From Rhodoferax sp. WC2427 (lineage in GTDB: Bacteria > Pseudomonadota > Gammaproteobacteria > Burkholderiales > Burkholderiaceae_C), in assembly GCF_040822085.1 (NCBI RefSeq), contig NZ_CP162006.1, forward strand, positions 4,092,001 to 4,156,000: DNA of 64,000 bases, in the 5' to 3' direction. The first letter of the stretch is position 1. Each line of letters starts with the position of its first letter. Made by a program: the position numbers and the translations under genes. Under the pieces are notes generated by a model that was given only the letters and a program-made list of their open reading frames with translations, ran no database searches and was not told where the DNA came from. Shown here piece after piece: positions 43,409 to 51,083 of the stretch.

Positions 43409-44224
43409 CTATTTCACGGCGCCGAAGGTAAGACCTTGGACGAGTTGTTTCTGGCTGAACCAGCCAAACACAATGATGGGTCCAATGGCCATCAGCGAGG
43501 CGGCCGACAGCTTGGCCCAGAACAGGCCTTCAGGGCTGGAGTACGAGGCGATCAGCGAAGCCAGCGTACCGGCGTTGGCCGAGGTCAGGTTGAGGGCCCA
43601 GAAGGCTTCGTTCCACGACAGCACCAGGCACAGCAGACCGGTGGAGGCAATGCCGCCCATGGTGAGTGGCAGGATCACGTGCTGGAACTCTTCCCACACG
43701 GTGGCACCGTCGAGACGCACAGCTTCCAGAATGTCCTTGGGGACTTCCTTGAAGGCGCTGAACAGCATCCAGACCATGATCGGCAGGTTGGACAGGGTGA
43801 ACACGATGACCAGGGCGGTCAGCGAGTCCAGCATGCCGACGGTCTGCGCCATCACGTACACCGGCACCAGGGCGCCCACGGCGGGCATCATCTTGGTCGA
43901 CAGCATCCACAGCAGGATGTCGCGGGTCTTCTTGGTGGGGAAGAAGGCCATCGAGTAGGCGGCGGGTACCGCAATCAGAATGCCCAGAATGGTCGAACCC
44001 AGGCTGGTGATCAGCGAGTTGCGGGCAAACAGCAAGTAGTTGCTGCGCTCTTGCACTTCGGCAAAGCTGGACAGCGTGGGCGAGAAGAACAGGTGCCCGG
44101 CGATGGCCTGGCCTTCGGTCTTGAACGCGGTGATGCCGACCCAGAACAGCGGGAAGAACAGGAACAGCGCAATGCCCCAGGAGAACACGGTGCGCCACAG
44201 CGGAAATGGTACTTTTTTCATCAT
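43409..44224 (-). CDS. smoG: Polyol ABC transporter permease (SmoG type)
   Basis: 271 residues, six membrane helices. The EAA-loop motif is in EVPKDILEAVRLDGATVWEE. N-terminal WRTVFSWGIALFLFFPLFWV and C-terminal GWFSQKQLVQGLTFGAVK are typical of the MalG-like partner in sugar/polyol importers. The gene begins ATGATG at 44224; it follows the other permease by 14 bases. Confidence 0.93.
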   Translation of the reverse strand: MMKKVPFPLWRTVFSWGIALFLFFPLFWVGITAFKTEGQAIAGHLFFSPTLSSFAEVQERSNYLLFARNSLITSLGSTILGILIAVPAAYSMAFFPTKKTRDILLWMLSTKMMPAVGALVPVYVMAQTVGMLDSLTALVIVFTLSNLPIMVWMLFSAFKEVPKDILEAVRLDGATVWEEFQHVILPLTMGGIASTGLLCLVLSWNEAFWALNLTSANAGTLASLIASYSSPEGLFWAKLSAASLMAIGPIIVFGWFSQKQLVQGLTFGAVK

Positions 44225-44238
44225 GATAGGGGTCCCCT

Positions 44239-45096
44239 TCAGTCCAGGTTCTTGCCAACGAGCTTGACCAGGAACACCGAGGCGATGTTGGCCAAAATGA
44301 CCGCAAACAAGGCTCCGGAAGAGGCCACACCCACGTCAAAGTTCATCAGCGCCTGCTTGAAGATCAAGAAAGCCAGGTTGGTGCTGTCGTTGCCGGGGCC
44401 GCCACCGGTGGTGGTGAAGATTTCGGCAAACACGCTCAGCAAGAAGATCATTTCGATCATCACCACCACCGCGATGGAGCGGCCCATGTGGGGCAGTACC
44501 AGGTAGTAGAACTTGTCCAGGCCGGTGGCGCCGTCCATGCCGGCGGCATCCATCTGCTCGCGGTCCAGCGACTGCAGCGAGGTAATGAAGATCAGGCAGG
44601 CAAACGGCAGCCATTGCCACGACAGCATGATGATCACCGACAGCAGCGGGAAGTCGGTCATCCAATCAATGGGCGTGAGGCCAAAGAACTGCCAAACATG
44701 CGCCATCACCCCGTAAATCGGGTTCATCATCATGTGCTTCCACAGCAGTGCGTTCACTGTGGGCATGACGAAGAAGGGCGAAATCAGCAGCACGCGCACG
44801 ATACCCTGGCCTGGGAACGGCTCGTTCACCAGCACCGCCAGGCCCACGCCCAGCACCACGGTAATCACGACGACCGAGCCCAGCAATTGCAGGGTGTGCA
44901 TCACCGACGGCCAGAAGTCGGGATCGGACATGAAGTAGCGGAAGTTCTCGAGGCCCACGAAACCGGTTTCGTCGGGCTGCATCAGGTTGTAGTGGATGAC
45001 GGAGAAATACAGCGTCATCACCAGTGGAACTATCATCCACAGAAAGAGCGTGACGATGGAGGGAGCCATCAGTGCACGGGGAAGAAATCGACTCAT
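44239..45096 (-). CDS. smoF: Polyol ABC transporter permease (SmoF type)
   Basis: 285 residues, six membrane helices, MalF-like partner (RALMAPSIVTLFLWMIVPLV; EAA loop SLDREQMDAAGMDGATGLDK). Works with the next permease and the SmoK-type ATPase to import a polyol. ATG 45096 (MSRFLPRALM) is chosen; the upstream extension to 45150 is not supported. The 220 bases between this gene and the binding-protein gene hold no gene but contain a hairpin. Confidence 0.93.
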   Translation of the reverse strand: MSRFLPRALMAPSIVTLFLWMIVPLVMTLYFSVIHYNLMQPDETGFVGLENFRYFMSDPDFWPSVMHTLQLLGSVVVITVVLGVGLAVLVNEPFPGQGIVRVLLISPFFVMPTVNALLWKHMMMNPIYGVMAHVWQFFGLTPIDWMTDFPLLSVIIMLSWQWLPFACLIFITSLQSLDREQMDAAGMDGATGLDKFYYLVLPHMGRSIAVVVMIEMIFLLSVFAEIFTTTGGGPGNDSTNLAFLIFKQALMNFDVGVASSGALFAVILANIASVFLVKLVGKNLD

Positions 45097-45270
45097 GGTA
45101 GTAGCTTTCAAGAGCGAGCCCGCAACCCCGACATCCCCAGGAGGAGCCATGGTCGAAGCCCATTTTTCGGGTTACCTGCGGTCCAGCGGAACGAAGTTGG
45201 CGGTCTGAAAACCATCAGCCGACAACCCCGCCAGGCGTACACAGCGCAAGCCGGTCCATGGGGCAGTGGG

Positions 45271-45294
45271 GGGTAGCCGCCGGGGCCGCTACCC
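45271..45294. terminator. Hairpin between binding-protein and permease genes (attenuator-like)
   Basis: GGGTAGC (45271-45277) pairs with GCTACCC (45288-45294) around a GC-rich loop, without a T-run. Such hairpins after binding-protein genes usually protect the 3' end and keep permease levels lower. Confidence 0.55.
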
Positions 45295-45316
45295 TTCCAC
45301 GCACCCGGTCAGAGCC

Positions 45317-46627
45317 TTACTTCTTGTAGTAACCGCCCTTGGTCATTTCACGTTCGGCCGCGGTTTGCGAGGTCTTCAGCGCCGCATCGACCGTGACCTT
45401 GCCCGACAAAGCCGCGCTCATTTGCTGGCCTACAGCGATACCGATGGCTTGGAACTCAGGGATGGCAGCGTACTGCACACCCACGTACGGCGACTTGGGC
45501 AAAGTGCTGTCGTTGGGGTTGGCGCTGTTGATGGCCTTGAGCTCTTCGGTGGCGAATTTGGCCACTTTCTGGAACTCGGGGTTGGCGTAGGTGGACTTGC
45601 GGGTGCCGGTGGGCACTGCGTTCCAGCCTTCTTCTTTGGCCACCAGGTTCACGTAGTCCTTGGAGGTGGCCCAGGTGATGAACTTCTGTGCTTCCGCTGG
45701 CTTCTTGCTGGACGCAGGCACGGCCAGGTTCCACGACCACAGCCAGTTGGAACCCTTGGCGGTCACAGCCTGGGGCGCCTGGGTGAAAGCCATCTTGTCA
45801 GCCACTTTGGACTGCTTGGGATCGCTCACGAACGAAGCTGCGATGGTGGCATCGATCCACACGCCGCACTTGCCTTCGTTCATCAAAGCCAGGTTTTCGT
45901 TGAAGCTGTTGGCCGAAGCGCCGGGGGGGCCGTACTTCTTCATCAGGTCGACGTACTGGTTGATGGCATCGTGCCAAGGCTTGGTGTCGATTTGTGGCTT
46001 CCAGGCCATGTCAAACCACTGACCGCCGTAGGTGTTGACCATGGTGCTCAGGAAAGCCATGTTGTCGCCCCAGCCTGGCTTGCCGCGCAGGCACAGACCA
46101 TACACGCCCTTGGCTGGGTCGTTGATCTTGGCCACGATGTTGGCCATTTCTGCCCAGGTGGGGTTGGCTGGCATGGTCAGACCGGCCGCCTTGACCAGGT
46201 CGGCACGGTACATGGTCATCGAGCTTTCGCCATAGAACGGCGCTGCGTACAGCTTGCCTTCCATGGACAGGCCGTTGCGGATGGCGGGCAGCATGTCGTC
46301 CACGTCATAGGCCGCATCGGTCACGATGGGAGCCAACCAGCCCTTTTTGGACCAGATAGGTGCTTCGTATAGACCAATGGTCATCACGTCAAACTGGCCG
46401 CCCTTGGTGGCGATGTCGGTGGTAACGCGCTGGCGCAGCACGGCTTCTTCCATCGTCACCCACTTGACTGTGATGCCGGGGTTCGCGGCTTCAAAGTGCT
46501 TGGTCAGCTTTTGCATCGTGATCATGTGGCCGTTGTTCACGGTGGCAATGACCAATTCCGTGGCAGCAAATGCGCTGGCGGAAGCGAACATCGCAGTGAC
46601 AAGGGCAGCGCAGTATTTCAATTTCAT
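45317..46627 (-). CDS. smoE: Polyol ABC transporter substrate-binding protein (SmoE type)
   Basis: 436 residues with a signal peptide (about 1-21, ending ASAFAATE), periplasmic. Extracellular solute-binding family 1: TELVIATVNNGHMITMQKLT, FYGESSMTMYRADL, GKPGWGDNMAFLSTMVNTYG, all characteristic of sorbitol/mannitol-type binding proteins. It is the first gene of the smoE-F-G-K-dalD-araC-xylB operon. A GTCTCC-like purine-rich ribosome site (GGAGACAC on the coding strand) precedes the ATG at 46627. Confidence 0.94.
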   Translation of the reverse strand: MKLKYCAALVTAMFASASAFAATELVIATVNNGHMITMQKLTKHFEAANPGITVKWVTMEEAVLRQRVTTDIATKGGQFDVMTIGLYEAPIWSKKGWLAPIVTDAAYDVDDMLPAIRNGLSMEGKLYAAPFYGESSMTMYRADLVKAAGLTMPANPTWAEMANIVAKINDPAKGVYGLCLRGKPGWGDNMAFLSTMVNTYGGQWFDMAWKPQIDTKPWHDAINQYVDLMKKYGPPGASANSFNENLALMNEGKCGVWIDATIAASFVSDPKQSKVADKMAFTQAPQAVTAKGSNWLWSWNLAVPASSKKPAEAQKFITWATSKDYVNLVAKEEGWNAVPTGTRKSTYANPEFQKVAKFATEELKAINSANPNDSTLPKSPYVGVQYAAIPEFQAIGIAVGQQMSAALSGKVTVDAALKTSQTAAEREMTKGGYYKK

Positions 46628-46886
46628 GGAGTGTCTCCTGGGGTTTTAGACGAATTCCGCAAGCACATGCGATGCACTTGATCGGTGCCGCTATCGTAGG
46701 AGTGCGCCCGTGCAAACAACAATACCCAAAAGGCTAGTTCTTGTACTTTGATGCGATAGAAGTCTAGTAAAAACCCTTATTCCATAGATAAAAGTATCTG
46801 TATTTAAGGGTTAGGGCGGATGCCTCCCCCGCTGCCGCAGGCTTGCCGCGTGCTGGCCGTACTGGGTATGGGTTTGCGGTGCCCAT
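46628..46886. promoter_or_regulatory. Promoter region of the polyol operon, no gene
   Basis: AT-richer than its surroundings. On the minus strand TTGTTG, 18 bases, TACGAT (ending near 46693) could be a sigma-70 promoter. Further upstream, AACCCTTA (46772-46779) and TAAGGGTT (46805-46812) enclose AGATA/TATCT, a hairpin followed on the minus strand by TTTTT. This looks like a second terminator insulating the operon from the upstream SHOCT gene. AraC sites probably lie here but were not identified. Confidence 0.45.
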
Positions 46887-46928
46887 AAAAAAAAGCCCCC
46901 GCAAGCCCTGGCAAGGGTCTGCGGAGGC
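46887..46928 (-). terminator. Rho-independent terminator after the SHOCT gene
   Basis: On the minus strand GCCTCCGCA ... TGCGGGGGC with an inner CCCT-TGCC-AGGG arm, followed by eight T residues (46887-46894). It begins 13 bases after the stop codon. Confidence 0.9.
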
Positions 46929-46940
46929 CGGGATTGGGAT

Positions 46941-47783
46941 TTACAAACGGCTCAGCAGCTCGGCTTTTTTGGTCGCAAACTCTTGCGGGGTCAGGATGCC
47001 CTTGGCCTGCAAAGAAGCCAGTTTTTCGATGCTGGCAAACACGTCGCCTGCGTTGGCGGAACCGACGTTGTTGTTGCTGTAGCTGCTGTCGTTGTTGCCA
47101 GTGAAAGCCGGAGCCTGCAGGGGCGCAGGCGCGGGCGTTGGCGCGGGAGCCATGCCGTTGATGCTGACCACGGGCAACTGCGACAGGTTCACGTAGCCGT
47201 ACTGGCTGCTGAACTGGGGCGCATAGCCACTGCTTTGCTGCGACACGCCACCGATGCTGTGGTCCAGGGTGTCGTACACAGTGACCTGGCCGCCCAAGTC
47301 GATCGCCAGGCGATGGGCTTGCGCAAAGTAAGCGTAGCGCATGTCATTTTGGCCGCCGGTGCTATTGGGGAAACGCAAGTCTGCGCCCCACCAGTCGGGT
47401 GGCGCGGGGGCAAACAGGCTATTGCCATCGCCCGAACCATAGGAGGCGTTAGAGCCGTTGTATTGGGTGCTGCCGTTCTGGCTTTGGCTCTGGAAACTGC
47501 CGCTGCGCAGCAGGTCGGGCTGGTTGCTGATCAGGCGGGCCAGCTCTCCGCACAGGTTGTCGACCCGGCCTTTGAGATAGCCGTTGAACATGTCGCCAAT
47601 CATGGTCATGCCGCCCGCCATCCACTGCCCGCCGCCGCCAAATTCCGGGTGGTTGAACTGGGCCATGCTGCCATTGCCGTTGATGACCGACTCCAGCATG
47701 GATTCCACCGCGTTGGTGCTAAAACCCTGGCGCTGGGCAATTTCGTTGACGGCCTGCTGGCCTGCGGGGGAGAGTTGGCGCAT
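46941..47783 (-). CDS. SHOCT-domain protein of unknown function
   Basis: 280 residues. The C-terminal SHOCT motif is IEKLASLQAKGILTPQEFAT plus KKAELLSRL (about 250-280). The N-terminal third is helical and predicted soluble (SPAGQQAVNEIAQRQGFSTN). The middle is low-complexity, rich in Ser/Asn/Gly/Gln (QSQSQNGSTQYNGSNASYGS), followed by a Pro-Ala linker (APAPTPAPAPLQAPA). No signal peptide. Role unknown. ATG 47783 (MRQLSPAG) is chosen over an upstream TTG. Single gene with its own strong terminator. Confidence 0.8.
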   Translation of the reverse strand: MRQLSPAGQQAVNEIAQRQGFSTNAVESMLESVINGNGSMAQFNHPEFGGGGQWMAGGMTMIGDMFNGYLKGRVDNLCGELARLISNQPDLLRSGSFQSQSQNGSTQYNGSNASYGSGDGNSLFAPAPPDWWGADLRFPNSTGGQNDMRYAYFAQAHRLAIDLGGQVTVYDTLDHSIGGVSQQSSGYAPQFSSQYGYVNLSQLPVVSINGMAPAPTPAPAPLQAPAFTGNNDSSYSNNNVGSANAGDVFASIEKLASLQAKGILTPQEFATKKAELLSRL

Positions 47784-47877
47784 ATAAGTAACCTGAAAAG
47801 AGTGCAACAGTGGAAACCACTAAGGAGATCACTCTACCAGTCCGGGCGTGAAATAGGGTGTATAAAAGTCCACGGCC

Positions 47878-48921
47878 TCATGCCCTCTGGGCATAACCCT
47901 CCAACACATTGACGGTATTCGTGCCCAGCGCGTTCACCGCGTATCCGCCCTCAAACACAAACACCGTGGGCAGGCCGGTAGCCGCCAGGTCTTCGCCCAC
48001 GCGGAAATAGTCCTCGCTGCGCAGCTGAAAGCCCGAAATCGGGTCGCCCTCAAACGTATCCAACCCCAGCGACACCACCAGGGCCTGCGCACCGCTCAGC
48101 GCAATCCGCTGCAGTGCCAGGGCCAGCGCCTCGCGCCAGCGCGCAAAGCCGGTGCCGCGCGGCAAGGGCAGATTCAGGTTCGCCCCCAGCCCCGCGCCCT
48201 GCCCTGTCTCATCCGCGTAGCCCAGGTAAAAAGGGTATTCGGTGTGCGGGTCGCCGTGCACGCTGGCAAAGAATACGTCGGCACGGTCGTAAAAGATGGC
48301 CTGGGTGCCGTTGCCGTGGTGGTAGTCGATATCCAGCACCGCCACCTTGGCCATACCCGCGTCGCGCAGCGCCTGGGCGGCAATGGCCGCGTTGTTCAAA
48401 AAGCAGTAGCCGCCGAAAAAGTCGGCCCCGGCATGGTGGCCCGGCGGGCGGCTCAGCGAAAACGCGCTGCGCGCACCACCGCTAACCATTTGCGCGGCCG
48501 TCACTGCACAGCAGGCCCCGGCGTAGGCCGCAGCCCAGGTGCCCGAGGTCAGCGGTGTGCCCGCGTCCATTGAGAACAGCCCCATGCGTGCCGAAAAGTT
48601 GGCGGGCAGCACATCGCTGCGAAAGCTGCGCACCGGCCATACCGAAGGCAGCGCATCGCGCTCGGCATTGGCCGGGTCCAACGCCACCCATTCGGCCCAG
48701 GCCCCGGCCAGAAAATCGAGGTAGCGCGGGCTGTGGATGCGCTCCAGGGGAGCCAACCCGCAGTCCTGCGGTGCCAGCACCTCGCCGAGTTGGCGGCGCT
48801 GCAACTCTTGCAGCACATCGTCGGCCCGGGCGGGCACCTCGAAGCAAGGGACCAGTTGGCCCCGGAACATTTCCAGCTTGCCCTGGTGCAGGGCGTGGTG
48901 GTGGTTATAGACGGTAATCAT
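47878..48921 (-). CDS. Histone-deacetylase-family amidohydrolase (acetylpolyamine aminohydrolase-like)
   Basis: 347-residue zinc deacetylase of the arginase/deacetylase superfamily. Catalytic and metal motifs: SRPPGHHAGADFFGGYCFLN, DIDYHHGNGTQAIFYDRADV, LGLDTFEGDPISGF and FEGGYAV. Its length and N-terminus (MITVYNHHHALHQGKLEMFR) match acetylpolyamine amidohydrolases, which remove acetyl groups from acetylputrescine and similar amines. The divergent Lrp-type regulator gene 120 bases away is a probable controller. Confidence 0.9.
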   Translation of the reverse strand: MITVYNHHHALHQGKLEMFRGQLVPCFEVPARADDVLQELQRRQLGEVLAPQDCGLAPLERIHSPRYLDFLAGAWAEWVALDPANAERDALPSVWPVRSFRSDVLPANFSARMGLFSMDAGTPLTSGTWAAAYAGACCAVTAAQMVSGGARSAFSLSRPPGHHAGADFFGGYCFLNNAAIAAQALRDAGMAKVAVLDIDYHHGNGTQAIFYDRADVFFASVHGDPHTEYPFYLGYADETGQGAGLGANLNLPLPRGTGFARWREALALALQRIALSGAQALVVSLGLDTFEGDPISGFQLRSEDYFRVGEDLAATGLPTVFVFEGGYAVNALGTNTVNVLEGYAQRA

Positions 48922-49041
48922 GCGGGGTTTCTTTCCATGCCAAAGAGCCCAAAGTATGCCGCCAGGCCGCTGAAATAGCTTTGCTTTATCGCACCGCACA
49001 GGGCTACCATGCGCAATGAAAAGCGCATTTAAGGGCCTCAA

Positions 49042-49533
49042 ATGGGTACGATCATCTCCACACACGCACTAGACAGCACAGACCGCACTATTTTGCGACT
49101 CCTGCAAAAAGACGGCACGCTGTCCACGCCGCAGTTGGCGGAGCAGGTCGCCCTCAGCGTCACGCCCTGCTGGCGCAGGCTCAAGCGCCTGGAAGACGCG
49201 GGCTTTATCACCGGCTACCAGGCCAACCTGGACCGCCGCAAACTCGGGCTGGACATATTGGCTTTTGTGCAACTGACCTTCGGCGTGGTTACCGGCGCAT
49301 CGGTGCAACACTTTGAAGAAGCCATCCAGCAGCGCCCCGAGGTACTCAGCTGCCACAAGGTCACCGGCCAGGCCGACTACCTATTGCAGGTGGTCGCACC
49401 CAGCCTGGATGCTTACAGCGACTTCGTGGAAACCGTGCTGCGCAGCATGCCGGGGGTCAGCCTAATCCACTCCAGCCTGGCACTGCGGCAGGTCAAGGCA
49501 TCACACCAGTTGCCGGTGCTGGACTCCAACTGA
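49042..49533 (+). CDS. Lrp/AsnC-family transcriptional regulator, divergent from the deacetylase
   Basis: 163 residues. Winged helix-turn-helix (LDSTDRTILRLLQKDGTLST, AEQVALSVTPCWRRLKRLED) followed by the RAM domain (RPEVLSCHKVTGQADYLLQV). Divergent from the acetylpolyamine deacetylase gene, which it probably regulates. Followed by a perfect hairpin terminator made from the dispersed repeat. Confidence 0.93.
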   Translation: MGTIISTHALDSTDRTILRLLQKDGTLSTPQLAEQVALSVTPCWRRLKRLEDAGFITGYQANLDRRKLGLDILAFVQLTFGVVTGASVQHFEEAIQQRPEVLSCHKVTGQADYLLQVVAPSLDAYSDFVETVLRSMPGVSLIHSSLALRQVKASHQLPVLDSN

Positions 49534-49546
49534 AAGATATAAACAA

Positions 49547-49589
49547 AAAGAGCTTCTTGCGCTTATTCCATAAGCGCAAGAAGCTCTTT
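49547..49589. terminator. Perfect hairpin from dispersed repeat copy G, bidirectional terminator
   Basis: AAAGAGCTTCTTGCGCTTA (49547-49565), loop TTCCA, perfect complement (49571-49589). A- and T-runs on both sides give a two-way terminator between convergent genes. The flanking tttgatagc is the usual repeat end. Confidence 0.88.
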
Positions 49590-49634
49590 ATTTGATAGCA
49601 GAACTAAGCTACTACCACCGCAGCAGCCACTGGC

Positions 49635-50855
49635 CTAGTGCATGCGCATGGTGTGCACCCGCCGCCGGATATGGGGGGCGGCCAGCAAAAAGAAACCCAA
49701 ACCCAGCAATGCCAGACTGCCAGGCTCCGGCACATTGTTGCAATTCGGGTCGGTTGCGGAGCAGATCAAGGCCGCTGCAGAGCCCAGGAATATTTGCTCG
49801 TAGCCATTGTTCAAACTGCGATTGGGCGACGTAGATGTTCCCGTGCAATCGACAGCAGCGGTACCTGGGTCGCAACCCAAGCGCACATCAAGATGCAAGG
49901 TGAACAAAGCCAGGTCGGCATCGCTGACACTGGAAAAAAGGGTGCTCAACTGCGCATTCAGTTCGGGGAACAAAATGGCATACGCCGCATGGTCTGCCCC
50001 GAGGTTGTGCGAGACGGGACCTTCGTCGTGTGGGGCTGAACAACTCACCGGTGTCCCGGCCATCCGACAGACGGCACCACCAGAATAAATATAGTCGGTC
50101 GACGCATTGGTTCCCGCCAAGGGATCGCCCAAGCCGCCCGAGGTGTACGAGGTCACATCGCCATTGAACTGGCCGCCGCCACCTTCAGAAAACAGCGCAT
50201 ATTTCCCGCCGTCATTGGTGAAGTCGTACACACCTACCAACGCACCCGTTTTATCGGTGATCGACACCTGGGCCCAGGCTGCCAGGCTTTGGGTGGAACC
50301 GTCTTGGCTGTTGATCTGGTTGTTATTGAAAAATGCGACCAGTTGGCTGCCCGCTAGAAAGGTTTTCATCGAAGCCAGGGATGCATCCCAGGTATTGGCC
50401 CCATTGAAATTAACGCTGCTGTCTTCCCCGAGGCTGGTAGCGGTTTCGGTACGAAAAAAGGTGGATCCACTCACCCCGCTGGGCGTTGCGAAAGCGTTGT
50501 CCATACCCGACACGTTGGTGGTCACTGGCCCACCCGAGGACCCAGTGGCCACCACGATCAAGTCTTTGATGGCCCCGGCGGTCGAGTCCACGCTGTATTG
50601 GCAACCCGATGCCGATCCCCCGCATTGGTCGATGATGCTGAAGGGCATCGAATACGTCTGGGCGTCGCCGTATTGCACGTATTGCAGGCTATTGAGATCG
50701 ATGGTTGGCACAGCGAAAGCCACTCCAGATGCGCCAGCCCAACAGGCTGCTGCCACGGCGGCGAAACGCCATAGCGCTTTGCACCTACCGGCGACCCGCG
50801 ATCGCTGCAGGGCAGCGGGTAGAAAGTTCCTGTCGAATGTAAGTTGGTTTGTCAT
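49635..50855 (-). CDS. PEP-CTERM sorting domain protein
   Basis: 406 residues. Long signal peptide (hydrophobic about 30-48, AAVAAACWAGASGVAFAVP), then a Ser/Gly/Thr-rich exported region with paired cysteines, and a C-terminal tripartite sorting signal: VPEPGSLALLGLGFFLLAAP followed by basic HIRRRVH. Such proteins are processed by exosortase (EpsH/XrtA) and are usually linked to exopolysaccharide. No exosortase gene is in the window. ATG 50855 has AAGGA upstream. The function of the exported domain is unknown. A second PEP-CTERM gene lies on the other side of uvrA. The 228 bases upstream (50856-51083) hold no gene. Confidence 0.88.
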   Translation of the reverse strand: MTNQLTFDRNFLPAALQRSRVAGRCKALWRFAAVAAACWAGASGVAFAVPTIDLNSLQYVQYGDAQTYSMPFSIIDQCGGSASGCQYSVDSTAGAIKDLIVVATGSSGGPVTTNVSGMDNAFATPSGVSGSTFFRTETATSLGEDSSVNFNGANTWDASLASMKTFLAGSQLVAFFNNNQINSQDGSTQSLAAWAQVSITDKTGALVGVYDFTNDGGKYALFSEGGGGQFNGDVTSYTSGGLGDPLAGTNASTDYIYSGGAVCRMAGTPVSCSAPHDEGPVSHNLGADHAAYAILFPELNAQLSTLFSSVSDADLALFTLHLDVRLGCDPGTAAVDCTGTSTSPNRSLNNGYEQIFLGSAAALICSATDPNCNNVPEPGSLALLGLGFFLLAAPHIRRRVHTMRMH

Positions 50856-51083
50856 GGCGTAGTCCTTGTCTATTGGCCGTCTATTCCCGTTTGGGCCGGC
50901 CACAACCGCATAACCTACGCCAACTTAAAAAAACCAATGTATACAATGATCTTCCACAAAAACAGGCTCCGCCATCGGGAAATTTGTATGGATTTTCGAC
51001 ACCCTGAAAACCCTGAAAGACCCCTCCCGGTACCAGAGAAACCCGTGCCCCGCCGCTGCCCAAAGTAGCCCAGCCCAGGCCTG

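Noticed and set aside
50935-50948. Near-palindrome (caatgtatacaatg) upstream of the first PEP-CTERM gene as a GntR site
   Set aside because: It differs from the TCTTG-N4-CAAGA operators and AT-rich near-palindromes are expected by chance in a promoter region.
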